Source: Actinocatenispora comari (GTDB lineage: Bacteria > Actinomycetota > Actinomycetes > Mycobacteriales > Micromonosporaceae). Taken from it: DNA of 64,000 bases. Numbering within the stretch: position 1 is the stretch's first letter; every line of letters starts with the position of its first letter. Shown here in pieces: positions 51,165 to 59,578 of this stretch. Location: assembly GCF_017312725.1 (NCBI RefSeq), contig NZ_BOPO01000151.1:1-64000 (forward strand), given 5' to 3'. Position numbers and translations under genes: made by a program. Under the pieces are notes generated by a model. The model had not been told where the DNA came from. It made no database searches and saw only the letters and a list, made by a program, of their open reading frames with translations.

Positions 51165-52163
51165 ATGGCTGAGCTGGAATTACGGCACCTGCGTCTGGTC
51201 TGCGCCATCGCGGAGGAGCCCAGCCTGACCCGGGCGGCCGCCCGGCTCGGTGTCTCGCAACCGTCCCTGTCTGCCACCCTGCAGCGCATCGAGCGCCGGC
51301 TCGGCGGCCGGCTGTTCGAGCGCGAGCGCACCGGGATGCGCGTCACCGAACTCGGCGCGTACCTGGTCTCCTCGGCCCGGGTGGTGCTCGCCGACATGGA
51401 GAGCCTGCTCGCCGGCGCCGACGCGCGTACCCGGGCGCCGGCCGGCGCGCTGCGCATCGGCGCCTGCCCCGGCGCGATCGGCCCCAACCTGGCCCGCGGC
51501 ATCACCGAGATCCTGCCGACCGACGACGTGACGCTGGAGGTCGCCGGGATCGGCCAGCTGGCGCAGGATCTGGAGTCACGCCGGCTCGACTTCGCCGTAC
51601 TGGACGAGTGCGCCGGCGTGCCGCTGCCCACCAGCGACCGGCTGGACACCCGGCTGCTCGTCGCCGAGCCGGTCTTCGTCGCCCTCTCCGAGGGGCACCC
51701 GCTGGCCGAGCGGTCGACCGTCGAACTCGCCGACCTGGCGCCGGAGGACTGGGCGATCGCCCCGATGCGCGACGGCAACGACCAGGTCGTACTGTCCCGC
51801 GCGTGCGCGGTCGCCGGGTTCAGCCCGCGGATCCGGCACGAGGTGAACGAGCCCGCCACCTGCCGGGAACTGGTCGCCGCCGGCGGCGCGGTCGCGCTGG
51901 CCCAGCCGACCTCGCGGGACGGTTCTGGCATCGCCGTCCGGCCGCTCGCCGGCGACCCGATCATCCTGGAACGCTGGCTGGTCTGGCATCCGGCCGGCCC
52001 GCACGCCCGGCACGCCGCCGACGTGTACCGGTGCGCCGCCCGGGCGTACCTGTCCCAGCTGGACCGCAACCCCGACTACCGGCGCTGGTGGGACCGGCAT
52101 CCGGAGGCACACCGCCAGCTGTCCGCCGCGATCGGCGAACCCGCCGTCCAGGTCGGCGCCTGA
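51165..52163 (+). CDS. LysR family transcriptional regulator
   Basis: A 332-residue LysR regulator. Its N-terminal helix-turn-helix is LRHLRLVCAIAEEPSLTRAAARLGVSQPSLSATLQRIERRLGGRLFER (residues about 6-52). The two-lobed effector domain follows (GALRIGACPG, and GGAVALAQPTS), with an extra C-terminal tail. ATG at 51165. Orientation away from the S53 gene; the closest downstream gene is a methyltransferase, and no divergent target is present, so the regulon is unknown. Confidence 0.9.
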   Translation: MAELELRHLRLVCAIAEEPSLTRAAARLGVSQPSLSATLQRIERRLGGRLFERERTGMRVTELGAYLVSSARVVLADMESLLAGADARTRAPAGALRIGACPGAIGPNLARGITEILPTDDVTLEVAGIGQLAQDLESRRLDFAVLDECAGVPLPTSDRLDTRLLVAEPVFVALSEGHPLAERSTVELADLAPEDWAIAPMRDGNDQVVLSRACAVAGFSPRIRHEVNEPATCRELVAAGGAVALAQPTSRDGSGIAVRPLAGDPIILERWLVWHPAGPHARHAADVYRCAARAYLSQLDRNPDYRRWWDRHPEAHRQLSAAIGEPAVQVGA

Positions 52164-52194
52164 CCGACCCGGGCCGGTCGCCTGCCCGAACCCG

Positions 52195-52350
52195 GTGCGG
52201 TCGGCGCGGGACCGGTCCGGCGCCGGGCGGGTCGACGCCGGACCGGATCCGGGGGATCGGCGCCCGACCGGGTCCGGGTGGCGCGGGCGGGTCGGCGCCC
52301 GACCGGTCCGGGCGTCCTGGCCGGGTCGACGCCGGACCGGATCCGCGCGG
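52195..52350. repeat. Diverged repeats around GGGTCGACGCCGGACCGGAT
   Basis: The 23-base core occurs identically at 52229-52251 and 52323-52345, with two diverged copies (GATCGGCGCCCGACCGG and GGTCGGCGCCCGACCGG) between, at spacings of about 25-35 bases. Located between the LysR gene and the methyltransferase. Confidence 0.7.
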
Positions 52351-52379
52351 CGCGGCCGATCCGCACCGGGCCCGGGTCG

Positions 52380-52385
52380 TACGGT
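52380..52385 (+). promoter_or_regulatory. -10 hexamer TACGGT for leaderless methyltransferase gene
   Basis: TACGGT is followed by GGGCGG (6 bases) and the ATG at 52392. Confidence 0.45.
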
Positions 52386-52391
52386 GGGCGG

Positions 52392-53186
52392 ATGACGAGC
52401 TGGAATCCGGACCAGTACCTGCGGTTCGCCGACGAGCGTGCCCGCCCGTTCGGCGACCTGCTCGACCGGGTGCCGGTGCGCGAACCGGCCGACGTGGTCG
52501 ACCTCGGCTGCGGCCCCGGCACCATGACCGCGACGCTGACCCGGCGGTACCCGGCGGCGCGGGTGCTCGGCATCGACTCGTCCGCGGAGATGATCGCCGC
52601 GGCCCACCCGCTCGGTACCGAGCGGCTCCGGTTCCGGCGCGAGGACATCGCGCAGTGGCAGCCGGAGCCGGTCGACCTGATCGTCAGCAACGCGGCGCTG
52701 CAGTGGGTGCCGCGGCACACCGAACTGTTCGGCCGCTGGCTCGCCGCGGTGCGGCCGGGCGGTGCGCTGGCGTTCCAGGTACCCGCCGGTGGCGGCGGCG
52801 CGGTGCGGCAGACGATCCGTACCGTGGTCGAGCGGCCGATGTGGCGGGACCGGCTCGCGGCGGTGGCCGAGCGACCCGGGCCGCGCACCGCGAGCCCGGT
52901 GCGGCACCCCGAGTCGTACCTGGACGAGCTGGCCCGGATGGGCTGCACCGTGGACGCCTGGGAGACCACGTACTACCACGTGCTGCACGGCGAGGATCCG
53001 GTGCTGGAGTGGTTCCGCGGCACCGGGCTGCGGCCGTACCTCGACGCGCTGGCCGACGATCCGGCGGCCCGGTCGGCGTTCGAGCACGAGGTCGCGGTGG
53101 CGCTGCGGGACGCGTTCCCGCCGCAGGACTACGGCACCGTGCTGCCGTTCCCGCGCATCTTCGTCGTCGCCCAGCGCCAGCCCTGA
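52392..53186 (+). CDS. Trans-aconitate 2-methyltransferase-like enzyme
   Basis: A 264-residue SAM-dependent methyltransferase. N-terminal WNPDQYLRFADERARPFGDLL is the Tam signature, the SAM motif is VDLGCGPGTMTATL with GIDSS, and SNAALQWV marks motif III; the C-terminal segment with YYHVLHGEDPVLEWFRGTGLRPYL is the family lid. It likely methylates trans-aconitate to protect the TCA cycle; related substrates are possible. ATG at 52392. Confidence 0.9.
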   Translation: MTSWNPDQYLRFADERARPFGDLLDRVPVREPADVVDLGCGPGTMTATLTRRYPAARVLGIDSSAEMIAAAHPLGTERLRFRREDIAQWQPEPVDLIVSNAALQWVPRHTELFGRWLAAVRPGGALAFQVPAGGGGAVRQTIRTVVERPMWRDRLAAVAERPGPRTASPVRHPESYLDELARMGCTVDAWETTYYHVLHGEDPVLEWFRGTGLRPYLDALADDPAARSAFEHEVAVALRDAFPPQDYGTVLPFPRIFVVAQRQP

Positions 53187-53227
53187 CCCGTCCGGCGCGG
53201 CGTCGACCTGGCCGCGCGGCGAGCGGT

Positions 53228-53542
53228 TCAGGTGGAGTGTGGCGGGCGGAGCAGCTCGGTGGCCGGCGGCAGCGTCGGCGGCTGGCGGCGGTGCCGGGGA
53301 GCGGCGGTCGACTTCGCCGCGAGCGGGCTGTACGGCGTCGCGCCGGTGCCGGCGAGCGCCCACCGGTTGCGCCCGGTGCGGACCAGCCGCTCGTCGGCGG
53401 ACAGCTTCTGTACGGCGGTGCGCACGCTGCCGGCCGATCCGGCGGCGGCGAGCAGCTCGCCGGTGGTCAGCGGCGTCGCTGCCGCGTGCAGCGCGTCGAT
53501 CGCGCGGTCCACGAAGGACCCCCGTACCCGTTCGTCACCCAC
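53228..53542 (-). CDS. Small winged-helix DNA-binding protein
   Basis: A 104-residue protein. The first 60 residues (FVDRAIDALHAAATPLTTGELLAAAG, then VRTAVQKLSADERLVRTGRNRWAL) read as a winged helix: three helices, a turn and a wing. The C-terminal 35 residues are Pro/Ala-rich. Role unknown. GTG at 53542 with GAGAGGCGACAGG upstream. Divergent from the DUF2326 gene by 305 bases. This could also be a fragment of a larger regulator, but no frameshift is visible. Confidence 0.55.
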   Translation of the reverse strand: MGDERVRGSFVDRAIDALHAAATPLTTGELLAAAGSAGSVRTAVQKLSADERLVRTGRNRWALAGTGATPYSPLAAKSTAAPRHRRQPPTLPPATELLRPPHST

Positions 53543-53847
53543 TGTCGGCCTGTCGCCTCTCTGTCGTCTGCTGCAAACGGTACTGGCGAGACCGGCCGGA
53601 CACTGGCAAGATCGATGAACATCATCGGGTACCAGCGGATACGTCACGACTTCCGGTCGGACGGGGCGGGGCGGGCGGATGGTCTGATCGTGAATGCTGC
53701 AATACTAAGCGTAGTTGCGCTCGTTTGCCGCATCCGCACCGGAACGTCGGTACCCGCCTCGACGCACCCCGTCGGCACGGGTCCGGATGGTGCGCTGGCA
53801 GAATCGGGTGCAGCGCTCTTGATCTCCCGGGCTACGGAGTAGGGACC
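53543..53847. other. Divergent intergenic region with AT-rich island
   Basis: A 305-base region with no gene. An AT-rich island around 53690-53712 (GTGAATGCTGCAATACTAAG) stands out from the GC-rich flanks and is a candidate promoter for one or both divergent genes. Confidence 0.5.
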
Positions 53848-55332
53848 GTGTTACGCGAACTCGCAAGCGATCTCCCCGGATTCCGAGCTGCCCGATTTGC
53901 CCCAGGTCTCAACGTTGCGGTACTCGACTCGACCACCACCGCCGAGCCCACCGAACCGGGACCCCGGCACGTCGCGCCGGAAACCGTGCAGGACATCATC
54001 CCGGCTCGACGCGGCCGGGCCAGTGTCGTCGGGTACACCCCGCTCGGCGAGCAGTGGGCCCGCGACCGAGCCGCGGCCGCCGCCTCGACCGAGGCGGACA
54101 CCGGCCGGCGCGGCATCGGCCGCAGCCGGTTCGCCGCCGCGCTCGACTTCTCCCTCGGCGGCAGCGGCACCGTGCGCGCCACCGCGGCCCGGCAGGAACT
54201 CGCCGAGTCGTCCAGCACGGTGCGGTTCACCGGCGCCGGCGAGACGGTCACCGCGACCCGCTCCGGCGCCAACCCGGGCGAGCTGTCGGTGCACTCCAGC
54301 GGTACCGACGCCCAGCCGTGGACGCTGCCGCTCGCCGATTGGCAGCAGTGGCTCGGCCAGACGCTGTTCGGGCTGACCGGCGCCGACGACGAACCGTCGT
54401 ACCGGTCGCTGATGGCGTACTACCTGCGCGACGCCGACCACGGCGGGCTCAACGACCCGATCCGGCACCACGCGAAGCAGCCGGCGGTCGAGTCGCTGCC
54501 GCCGCTGGCGCACCTGTTCGGGCTGGACCCAGCGCTGGTCGAGGCGGCGAAGACGCTGCAGGCCTCGCGCCGGCACCTGCGTTCCAGCCAGCGCGGCGAC
54601 ACCGACCTGCCGAACGGGCAGCGGCTGTCCGACGCGACCGCGAGCCGTGACCTCGCCAACCTGACCGCCGAGCTCGCCACCCTGGAACTGGAACGCGCCG
54701 AGGCCGCCGCCGACGCCAGCTGGCGGTCCACCCGCGCGGTCGCCGGCGGGCTGGCCACCGACCCGGTCGCGGCCACCGCCGCGCTGGACGCGAAGCTCGC
54801 CGCGCTGCGGGCCCGCCGCGCCGCGGTCGCCCGGTACGCGGACGCGCACGCCGAGCTGCAGCGGCAGGCGCTGGAACTGCGCGAGAGCGTCCGGTCCGAC
54901 CTGCGCGGCCGGCACGACCGGCTGACCGCGGCCAGCAACCTGTTCACCCGGTACGCGTACGAGATGTTCGGGCCGTCGAGGCCGGCCGCGCTGACCGTCG
55001 CGGCCCGCGACCACGGGTACGCGTTCTATCCGGTGCTCGGCGGCGAGCCCGGTGCCGGGGTCGGCGCGATGACGCTGTTCTGCTTCGACCTGGCGATGGC
55101 CGTCACCGCGCACCGGGCCGGCACCGGCCCCGACTTCCTGCTGCACGACCGCGCGCTGTACGCGGACCTGCCGGTCGCCGATGCGGCCGCGGCGCTGGAC
55201 CTCGCCGCCCGGGTCTGCGCGGTCGAGGACATGCAGTATCTGGTGGTGCTGGACCAGCCGAAACTGGCCGAAGTCGGCCGCTACGACCCGGCCCTGTCGT
55301 ACCACGAGTGCACCGTGCTGACCGCCATCTGA
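53848..55332 (+). CDS. DUF2326-like protein without a normal Walker A motif
   Basis: A 494-residue protein related to DUF2326 SMC-type ATPases. The N-terminus (LRELASDLPGFRAARFAPGLNV) and the C-terminus (MTLFCFDLAMA, GPDFLLHDRALY, QYLVVLDQ) match the two halves of the nucleotide-binding head, with a helical mid-part (residues about 225-385) that could form a coiled coil. Between residues 30 and 100 no GxxxxGK[ST] is present; the closest is GRRGIGRS at 86-93, with Arg for Lys. The P-loop region typical of the family is shortened, so ATP binding may be lost. GTG start with AGGGA just upstream. Whether a partner gene exists is unclear; larB starts 23 bases later. Confidence 0.72.
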   Translation: MLRELASDLPGFRAARFAPGLNVAVLDSTTTAEPTEPGPRHVAPETVQDIIPARRGRASVVGYTPLGEQWARDRAAAAASTEADTGRRGIGRSRFAAALDFSLGGSGTVRATAARQELAESSSTVRFTGAGETVTATRSGANPGELSVHSSGTDAQPWTLPLADWQQWLGQTLFGLTGADDEPSYRSLMAYYLRDADHGGLNDPIRHHAKQPAVESLPPLAHLFGLDPALVEAAKTLQASRRHLRSSQRGDTDLPNGQRLSDATASRDLANLTAELATLELERAEAAADASWRSTRAVAGGLATDPVAATAALDAKLAALRARRAAVARYADAHAELQRQALELRESVRSDLRGRHDRLTAASNLFTRYAYEMFGPSRPAALTVAARDHGYAFYPVLGGEPGAGVGAMTLFCFDLAMAVTAHRAGTGPDFLLHDRALYADLPVADAAAALDLAARVCAVEDMQYLVVLDQPKLAEVGRYDPALSYHECTVLTAI

Positions 55333-55342
55333 CGCACCGCCG

Positions 55343-55348
55343 TAGGGT
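55343..55348 (+). promoter_or_regulatory. -10 hexamer TAGGGT for leaderless larB
   Basis: TAGGGT is followed by 7 bases and GTG at 55356. It lies only 10 bases after the stop of the preceding gene, so larB may have its own promoter. Confidence 0.45.
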
Positions 55349-55355
55349 GGGCGAC

Positions 55356-56183
55356 GTGGATCGGGACGAGGCACGGCGCCTGCTCGCCGCGGTGGCGAAC
55401 GGGGCCACCGGAGTGGACGAGGCGATGCGGCGCCTGGAGAGCGGCGTGTTGGGCGACGGCGGCGGCTACGCCGATCTGGGATTCGCCCGGATCGACACGC
55501 ATCGCGCGCTGCGCACCGGTGACCCCGAGGTGGTGTACGCGGCGGGCAAGACGACCGAGCAGGTCGCCGCGATCGTCAAGCACCTCACCTCGGCCAACCC
55601 GAACCGCCCGATCCTGGTCACCCGGGCCGACGACGCGGCCCGCGCCGCGGTACGGGCGGCCTGCCCCGACGGGCACCTGCTCGAGGACGCCACCGGTCGG
55701 TGCGTCGCGCTCGGTCCGCTGCCCGAGATCCCGCGCGGCCGCGTCGCCGTGGTCTGCGCCGGTACCTCCGACCTGCCGGTCGCCGCGGAGGCCACGTTCA
55801 CCGCGCGGGTGTTCGGCGCCGCGGTCGAGCAGATCACCGACGTCGGCGTCGCCGGCATCCACCGCATCCTGGCCGCCCGGCCGGCGCTGGACCGGGCCGA
55901 CGCGGTCGTCGTGGTGGCCGGCATGGACGGCGCCCTGCCGTCCGTGGTCGGCGGCCTGACCGGCCGGCCGATCGTCGCGGTGCCGACCTCGGTCGGCTAC
56001 GGCGCCGCGTTCGGCGGCCTCGCCGCGCTGCTCACCATGCTCAACTCGTGCGCCCCCGGCGTCGCCGTGGTCAACATCGACAACGGTTTCGGCGCCGGAC
56101 TGTACGGCGCGCGCATCGCCCGGCAGACCGACTCCGGCACCGACCGCGACACCCTCGGTACGGTCACGGAACTGCCCCGATGA
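55356..56183 (+). CDS. larB: Nickel-pincer cofactor biosynthesis protein LarB
   Basis: A 275-residue LarB, which carboxylates and hydrolyses nicotinic acid adenine dinucleotide at the start of nickel-pincer nucleotide synthesis for lactate racemase-type enzymes. The C-terminal AIR-carboxylase-like (PurE-type) domain is visible as VCAGTSDLPVAAEA, DVGVAGIHRIL, VVVAGMDGALPSVVGGL and VAVPTSVGYGAAFGG. GTG at 55356 is chosen because similarity (DRDEARRLLAAVANG) starts there. The stop overlaps larC by 4 bases (ATGA). Confidence 0.92.
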   Translation: MDRDEARRLLAAVANGATGVDEAMRRLESGVLGDGGGYADLGFARIDTHRALRTGDPEVVYAAGKTTEQVAAIVKHLTSANPNRPILVTRADDAARAAVRAACPDGHLLEDATGRCVALGPLPEIPRGRVAVVCAGTSDLPVAAEATFTARVFGAAVEQITDVGVAGIHRILAARPALDRADAVVVVAGMDGALPSVVGGLTGRPIVAVPTSVGYGAAFGGLAALLTMLNSCAPGVAVVNIDNGFGAGLYGARIARQTDSGTDRDTLGTVTELPR

Positions 56184-57526
56184 TCGGCTGGCTGGACTGC
56201 GCCAACGGCGCCAGCGGCGACATGTTCCTCGGTACCCTCGTCGACGCCGGCGTGCCGCTGGAGCACCTGCAGGCGATGGTGTCCGCGCTGCCGGTCGAGC
56301 CGATCCGGCTGACCGCCGAGTCGACCAGCCGGCACGCGATCGCCGCGACGAAGGTGCACGTCGAGGCGCCGGAGAGCCATCACCACCGGCACTGGTCGGA
56401 CGTCCGGGAGATCGTCACCGGCGCGGCGCTGCCGGCGGCGGTCCGCGACACCGCGCTGGACGCGTTCGGCCGGCTCGCCGCCGCCGAGGCCGAGGTGCAC
56501 GGCACCTCGCCCGAGGAGGTGCACTTCCACGAGGTCGGCGCGCTGGACGCGATCGCCGACATCGTCGGTACCTGCGCCGGCATCGCCTGGCTGCGCGAGC
56601 ATCGCGGCCTGACCGACCTGTCCGCCGGGCCGCTCGCGCTCGGCTCCGGTCGGGCCCGCGGCGCGCACGGCGCGATCCCGATCCCCGGCCCGGCGGTACT
56701 CGGCATCGTGGCCGCCGCGTCGATCCCGGTCACCGGCGGCGACCTGCCGTACGAGGCGTGCACCCCGACCGGGGCCGCGCTGCTCGCCACGCACGTCGCA
56801 CGGTGGCGGTCGATGCCGCCGCTGCGGGTCACCGGTACCGGCGTCGGTGCCGGCGGCCGGGACCCGGCCGAGACCGCGAACGTGCTGCGCCTGGTTCTCG
56901 GCGAGCCGGCCGACCTGCGCCCGGCCGGCCGCCCCGAGGCCGGCCCCGGGACGGACCGTGCCGGCACGGCCGCCGGGGCAGCCGGGCCCGACGCCGCCGA
57001 CCGGCCGCACGCCGCCGCCGCCGAGGGGCTGGCCGCCGCGGACCAGCCGCGCGCCGCCGCGCCCGACGAGGCGGAGGCGCTGGTACTGGAGTGCAACGTC
57101 GACGACCTGGATCCGCGGCTGTGGCCGGCGGTACTGGCGAGGCTGCTCGCGGCCGGCGCCGCGGACGCCTGGCTGACCCCGATCCTGATGAAGAAGGGCC
57201 GTCCGGCGCACACCCTGTCGGTGCTGTGCCGCGCCGAGCACGCCGCCGCGGTGCGCGGCATCGTGTTCGCCGAGACCAGTTCGATCGGGCTGCGCGCGCA
57301 CCCGGTACGGAAGTTCCCGCTGGACCGGGCCGAGCGCGCGGTGACCGTGGGCGGCCGGTCGATCCGGGTCAAGGTGGCCAGCGACGACGGCAGCGTCGTC
57401 AACGTCTCGGTCGAGTACGCCGACGTCGCCGCCGCGGCAGCCGCCCTGTCGCTGCCGGCCAAGCAGGTCCTCGCCCGGGCCACCGCCGCCGCGGCCGAGC
57501 TGTACCCGGCCGGTGCGGCTCAGTAG
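56180..57526 (+). CDS. larC: Nickel insertion protein LarC
   Basis: A 448-residue LarC, the CTP-dependent nickel insertase of the pincer cofactor pathway. The N-terminal MIGWLDCANGASGDMFLGTLVDAGVP and the His-rich ESHHHRHW are family features, as are EEVHFHEVGALDAIADIVG and CTPTGAALL. The C-terminal part (LVLECNVDDLDPRLW, TPILMKKGRPAHTLSVLC, SSIGLRAHPVRKF) is fused in one reading frame, whereas in Lactobacillus it is joined by a programmed frameshift. An Ala-rich linker of about 45 residues (about 250-295) is inserted between the halves. Convergent with a spermidine-synthase-like gene with 7 bases overlap. Confidence 0.93.
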   Translation: MIGWLDCANGASGDMFLGTLVDAGVPLEHLQAMVSALPVEPIRLTAESTSRHAIAATKVHVEAPESHHHRHWSDVREIVTGAALPAAVRDTALDAFGRLAAAEAEVHGTSPEEVHFHEVGALDAIADIVGTCAGIAWLREHRGLTDLSAGPLALGSGRARGAHGAIPIPGPAVLGIVAAASIPVTGGDLPYEACTPTGAALLATHVARWRSMPPLRVTGTGVGAGGRDPAETANVLRLVLGEPADLRPAGRPEAGPGTDRAGTAAGAAGPDAADRPHAAAAEGLAAADQPRAAAPDEAEALVLECNVDDLDPRLWPAVLARLLAAGAADAWLTPILMKKGRPAHTLSVLCRAEHAAAVRGIVFAETSSIGLRAHPVRKFPLDRAERAVTVGGRSIRVKVASDDGSVVNVSVEYADVAAAAAALSLPAKQVLARATAAAAELYPAGAAQ

Positions 57527-59142
57527 TTCTTCCACTCCTCGCGTTCGAGGTCGATGATCCGCGGGTGGGTCAGCGTGGACGGCTCCTCGCGCCGGCGGGC
57601 CCGGTCGGCCGGGAACACGGTGGACGCGCGCAGCACCCCCGGGGTGAGGAACCTGGTCTTCGGGGCGTCCGGCGCGAGCGTCGGGGTCGGCGCCGTGCGC
57701 GCGCCGGCGAGCACGAACCCCCAGTCGCCGAACGACGGCACGTCCACGTGGTACGGCGTGGGGTGCCAGCCCGCCGCGCGCACCCCGGCCTCGATGCACC
57801 AGTACGACCGGGGTGCGAAGTACGGTGAGCCGGCCTGCACGACCAGCCGCCCGCCTGGCCCCAGCACCCGGTGCAGCAGCGTGTAGAACTCGGTCGAGTA
57901 GAGCTTGGCGGTGGCGGTCGAGTCCGGGTCGGGCATGTCCACGACGACCGCGTCGTACCGGTCGCGCTGCGACTTCAGCCAGGTCATCGCGTCCTGGTTG
58001 ACGACCCGGACCCGCGGATCGTCGAACGAGTGCCGGTTCAGCCGGCTCAGCCGCGGATCGTGCCGGGCCAGCCGGATCATGTCCGGATCCAGCTCCACCA
58101 GCGTCGCCTGCCGCACGTCGGGGTAGCGCAGCACCTCGCGCAGCGCCAGCCCGTCCCCGCCGCCGAGGACGAGCACCCGGTCGTGCCGCCCGGACAGCGC
58201 CGGATGCACCAGCGCCTCGTGGTAGCGGTACTCGTCGACCGAGCTGAACTGCAGGTCGCCGTCCAGGTAGAGGCGGACGTCCGGCTGCGACACCGACAAC
58301 GACTGGGTGAGCACGATCTCCTGGTAGTGGGAGCGCTCGGCGACCACGATCGGGTCGTCGTACAGCGCCTGCCGGGCGCTCACCTCGAACCGCCCGGCCA
58401 GCCCGTACGTGGTGGCGAGCAGCACCGCGACGAGCGCGGCGAGCACCGCCAGTACGGCCCGGGAGCGGCGCGGCAGGCTGCGCCGGAACACCCCGAGGAC
58501 CAGCCCCAGGCCGGCCACCGCGTTCACCGCGCCGACCAGCAACGCGCCCTGGACCAGCCCGAACACCGGCAGCAGCAGGAACGGGAAGGCCAACCCGCCG
58601 AGCAGCCCGCCCACGTAGTCGACGGCGAACAGGTCGGAGACCGCCGAGCCGACCTCCTGCCGGCGGATCCGCTGCAGCAGCACCATCAGCAGCGGGATCT
58701 CCGCGCCGATCAGGCAACCGACGGCGAACGCGATCGCCACCATCGCCGGCACGTACAGGTCGAGCCAGGCGTACGCGGCGTACAGCCCGAGCACCGACAG
58801 CCCGCCGAGCAGCGCCAACGCCACCTCGACGCCGGCGAACGCGGCCGCGGCCCGGCGCTGCAGCGGCTTCGCCGCGAACGCGCCGACCCCCATCGCGAAC
58901 ACCATCACCGCGAGCACGATCGACGCCTGGCCGACCGCGTCCCCGATCAGGTAGCTGCCGAGCGCGACCAGCGCCAGCTCGTACACCAGGCCGCAGGCCG
59001 CGCACAGGAACACCGCGAGCAGCACCGCGAACCGGGCCAGCCGCCGGTGCCGCGGCCAACCCGTCCCGGCGCTCTCGCCGTCCCCGGCGTCCTCGGAGGC
59101 CGGGTCGGGCCGGGCGGTGGTGAGCTCGTCGGGTACCGCCAT
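57520..59142 (-). CDS. Membrane-embedded spermidine-synthase-like protein
   Basis: A 540-residue protein. Residues about 35-260 contain seven to eight TM segments (LARFAVLLAVFLCAACGLVYE through AVLAVLAALVAVLLATTYG); residues about 275-500 form a spermidine-synthase-like Rossmann domain (FSSVDEYRYHEALVHPAL, VLVLGGGDGLALREVL, VELDPDMI, DAVVVDMPDPDS). The aminopropyltransferase fold and GGGDG pocket are kept, so a polyamine or decarboxylated SAM substrate is possible; activity is unproven. ATG 1 base after the DUF350 stop. Last gene of the operon. Confidence 0.88.
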   Translation of the reverse strand: MAVPDELTTARPDPASEDAGDGESAGTGWPRHRRLARFAVLLAVFLCAACGLVYELALVALGSYLIGDAVGQASIVLAVMVFAMGVGAFAAKPLQRRAAAAFAGVEVALALLGGLSVLGLYAAYAWLDLYVPAMVAIAFAVGCLIGAEIPLLMVLLQRIRRQEVGSAVSDLFAVDYVGGLLGGLAFPFLLLPVFGLVQGALLVGAVNAVAGLGLVLGVFRRSLPRRSRAVLAVLAALVAVLLATTYGLAGRFEVSARQALYDDPIVVAERSHYQEIVLTQSLSVSQPDVRLYLDGDLQFSSVDEYRYHEALVHPALSGRHDRVLVLGGGDGLALREVLRYPDVRQATLVELDPDMIRLARHDPRLSRLNRHSFDDPRVRVVNQDAMTWLKSQRDRYDAVVVDMPDPDSTATAKLYSTEFYTLLHRVLGPGGRLVVQAGSPYFAPRSYWCIEAGVRAAGWHPTPYHVDVPSFGDWGFVLAGARTAPTPTLAPDAPKTRFLTPGVLRASTVFPADRARRREEPSTLTHPRIIDLEREEWKNY

Positions 59143-59143
59143 G

Positions 59144-59566
59144 TCAGGAGATCGCCGCGGCGGTGATCGCGCCGACCGCCAGGTTGACCGCGGCGGTGAC
59201 CCAGACCGCCGGGTGCGGTGCCTCGTCGACCAGCAGCGCGCCGAGCCGCCCCGGCGTCGCCAGGTCGAGCAGGACGAACGCCACCGCCATCACCAGGATG
59301 CCGAGCACCCCGTACAGCGCGGTGGACAGCAGTCCGAGCAGCAGGCCGTCCTCGCTGGTCAGGATCGCCGTGGTGACGATGATCGCGACGGCGGCGAGGC
59401 CGGAGACGAGCACCAGGGCGGCGTTGCGGTTGCGCTGCTCCCAGATCTGCCGGCGCAGGTTGCCGGGCGTGACCAGATCGACGAGCAGGTACCCGAGGGC
59501 GAGCAGCGCGATGCCGACACCGCCGTAGGCGAGGGCCGACAACAGGCCGCTGAGCATCTCTCTCAC
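59144..59566 (-). CDS. DUF350 membrane protein
   Basis: A 140-residue protein with four TM segments in a two-fold repeat (SALAYGGVGIALLALGYLLVDLVTPG and STALYGVLGILVMAVAFVLLDLATPG), the internal duplication typical of DUF350. Function unknown. GTG at 59566 with AAGGA 8 bases upstream; an ATG at 59557 is also possible. 12 bases downstream of the preceding gene. Confidence 0.9.
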   Translation of the reverse strand: MREMLSGLLSALAYGGVGIALLALGYLLVDLVTPGNLRRQIWEQRNRNAALVLVSGLAAVAIIVTTAILTSEDGLLLGLLSTALYGVLGILVMAVAFVLLDLATPGRLGALLVDEAPHPAVWVTAAVNLAVGAITAAAIS

Positions 59567-59578
59567 TGCGGATCCTTC

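Noticed and set aside
55997-59059. 1020-codon minus-strand frame
   Set aside because: Overlaps larC antisense and the SpeE-like gene in another frame; no conserved pattern.
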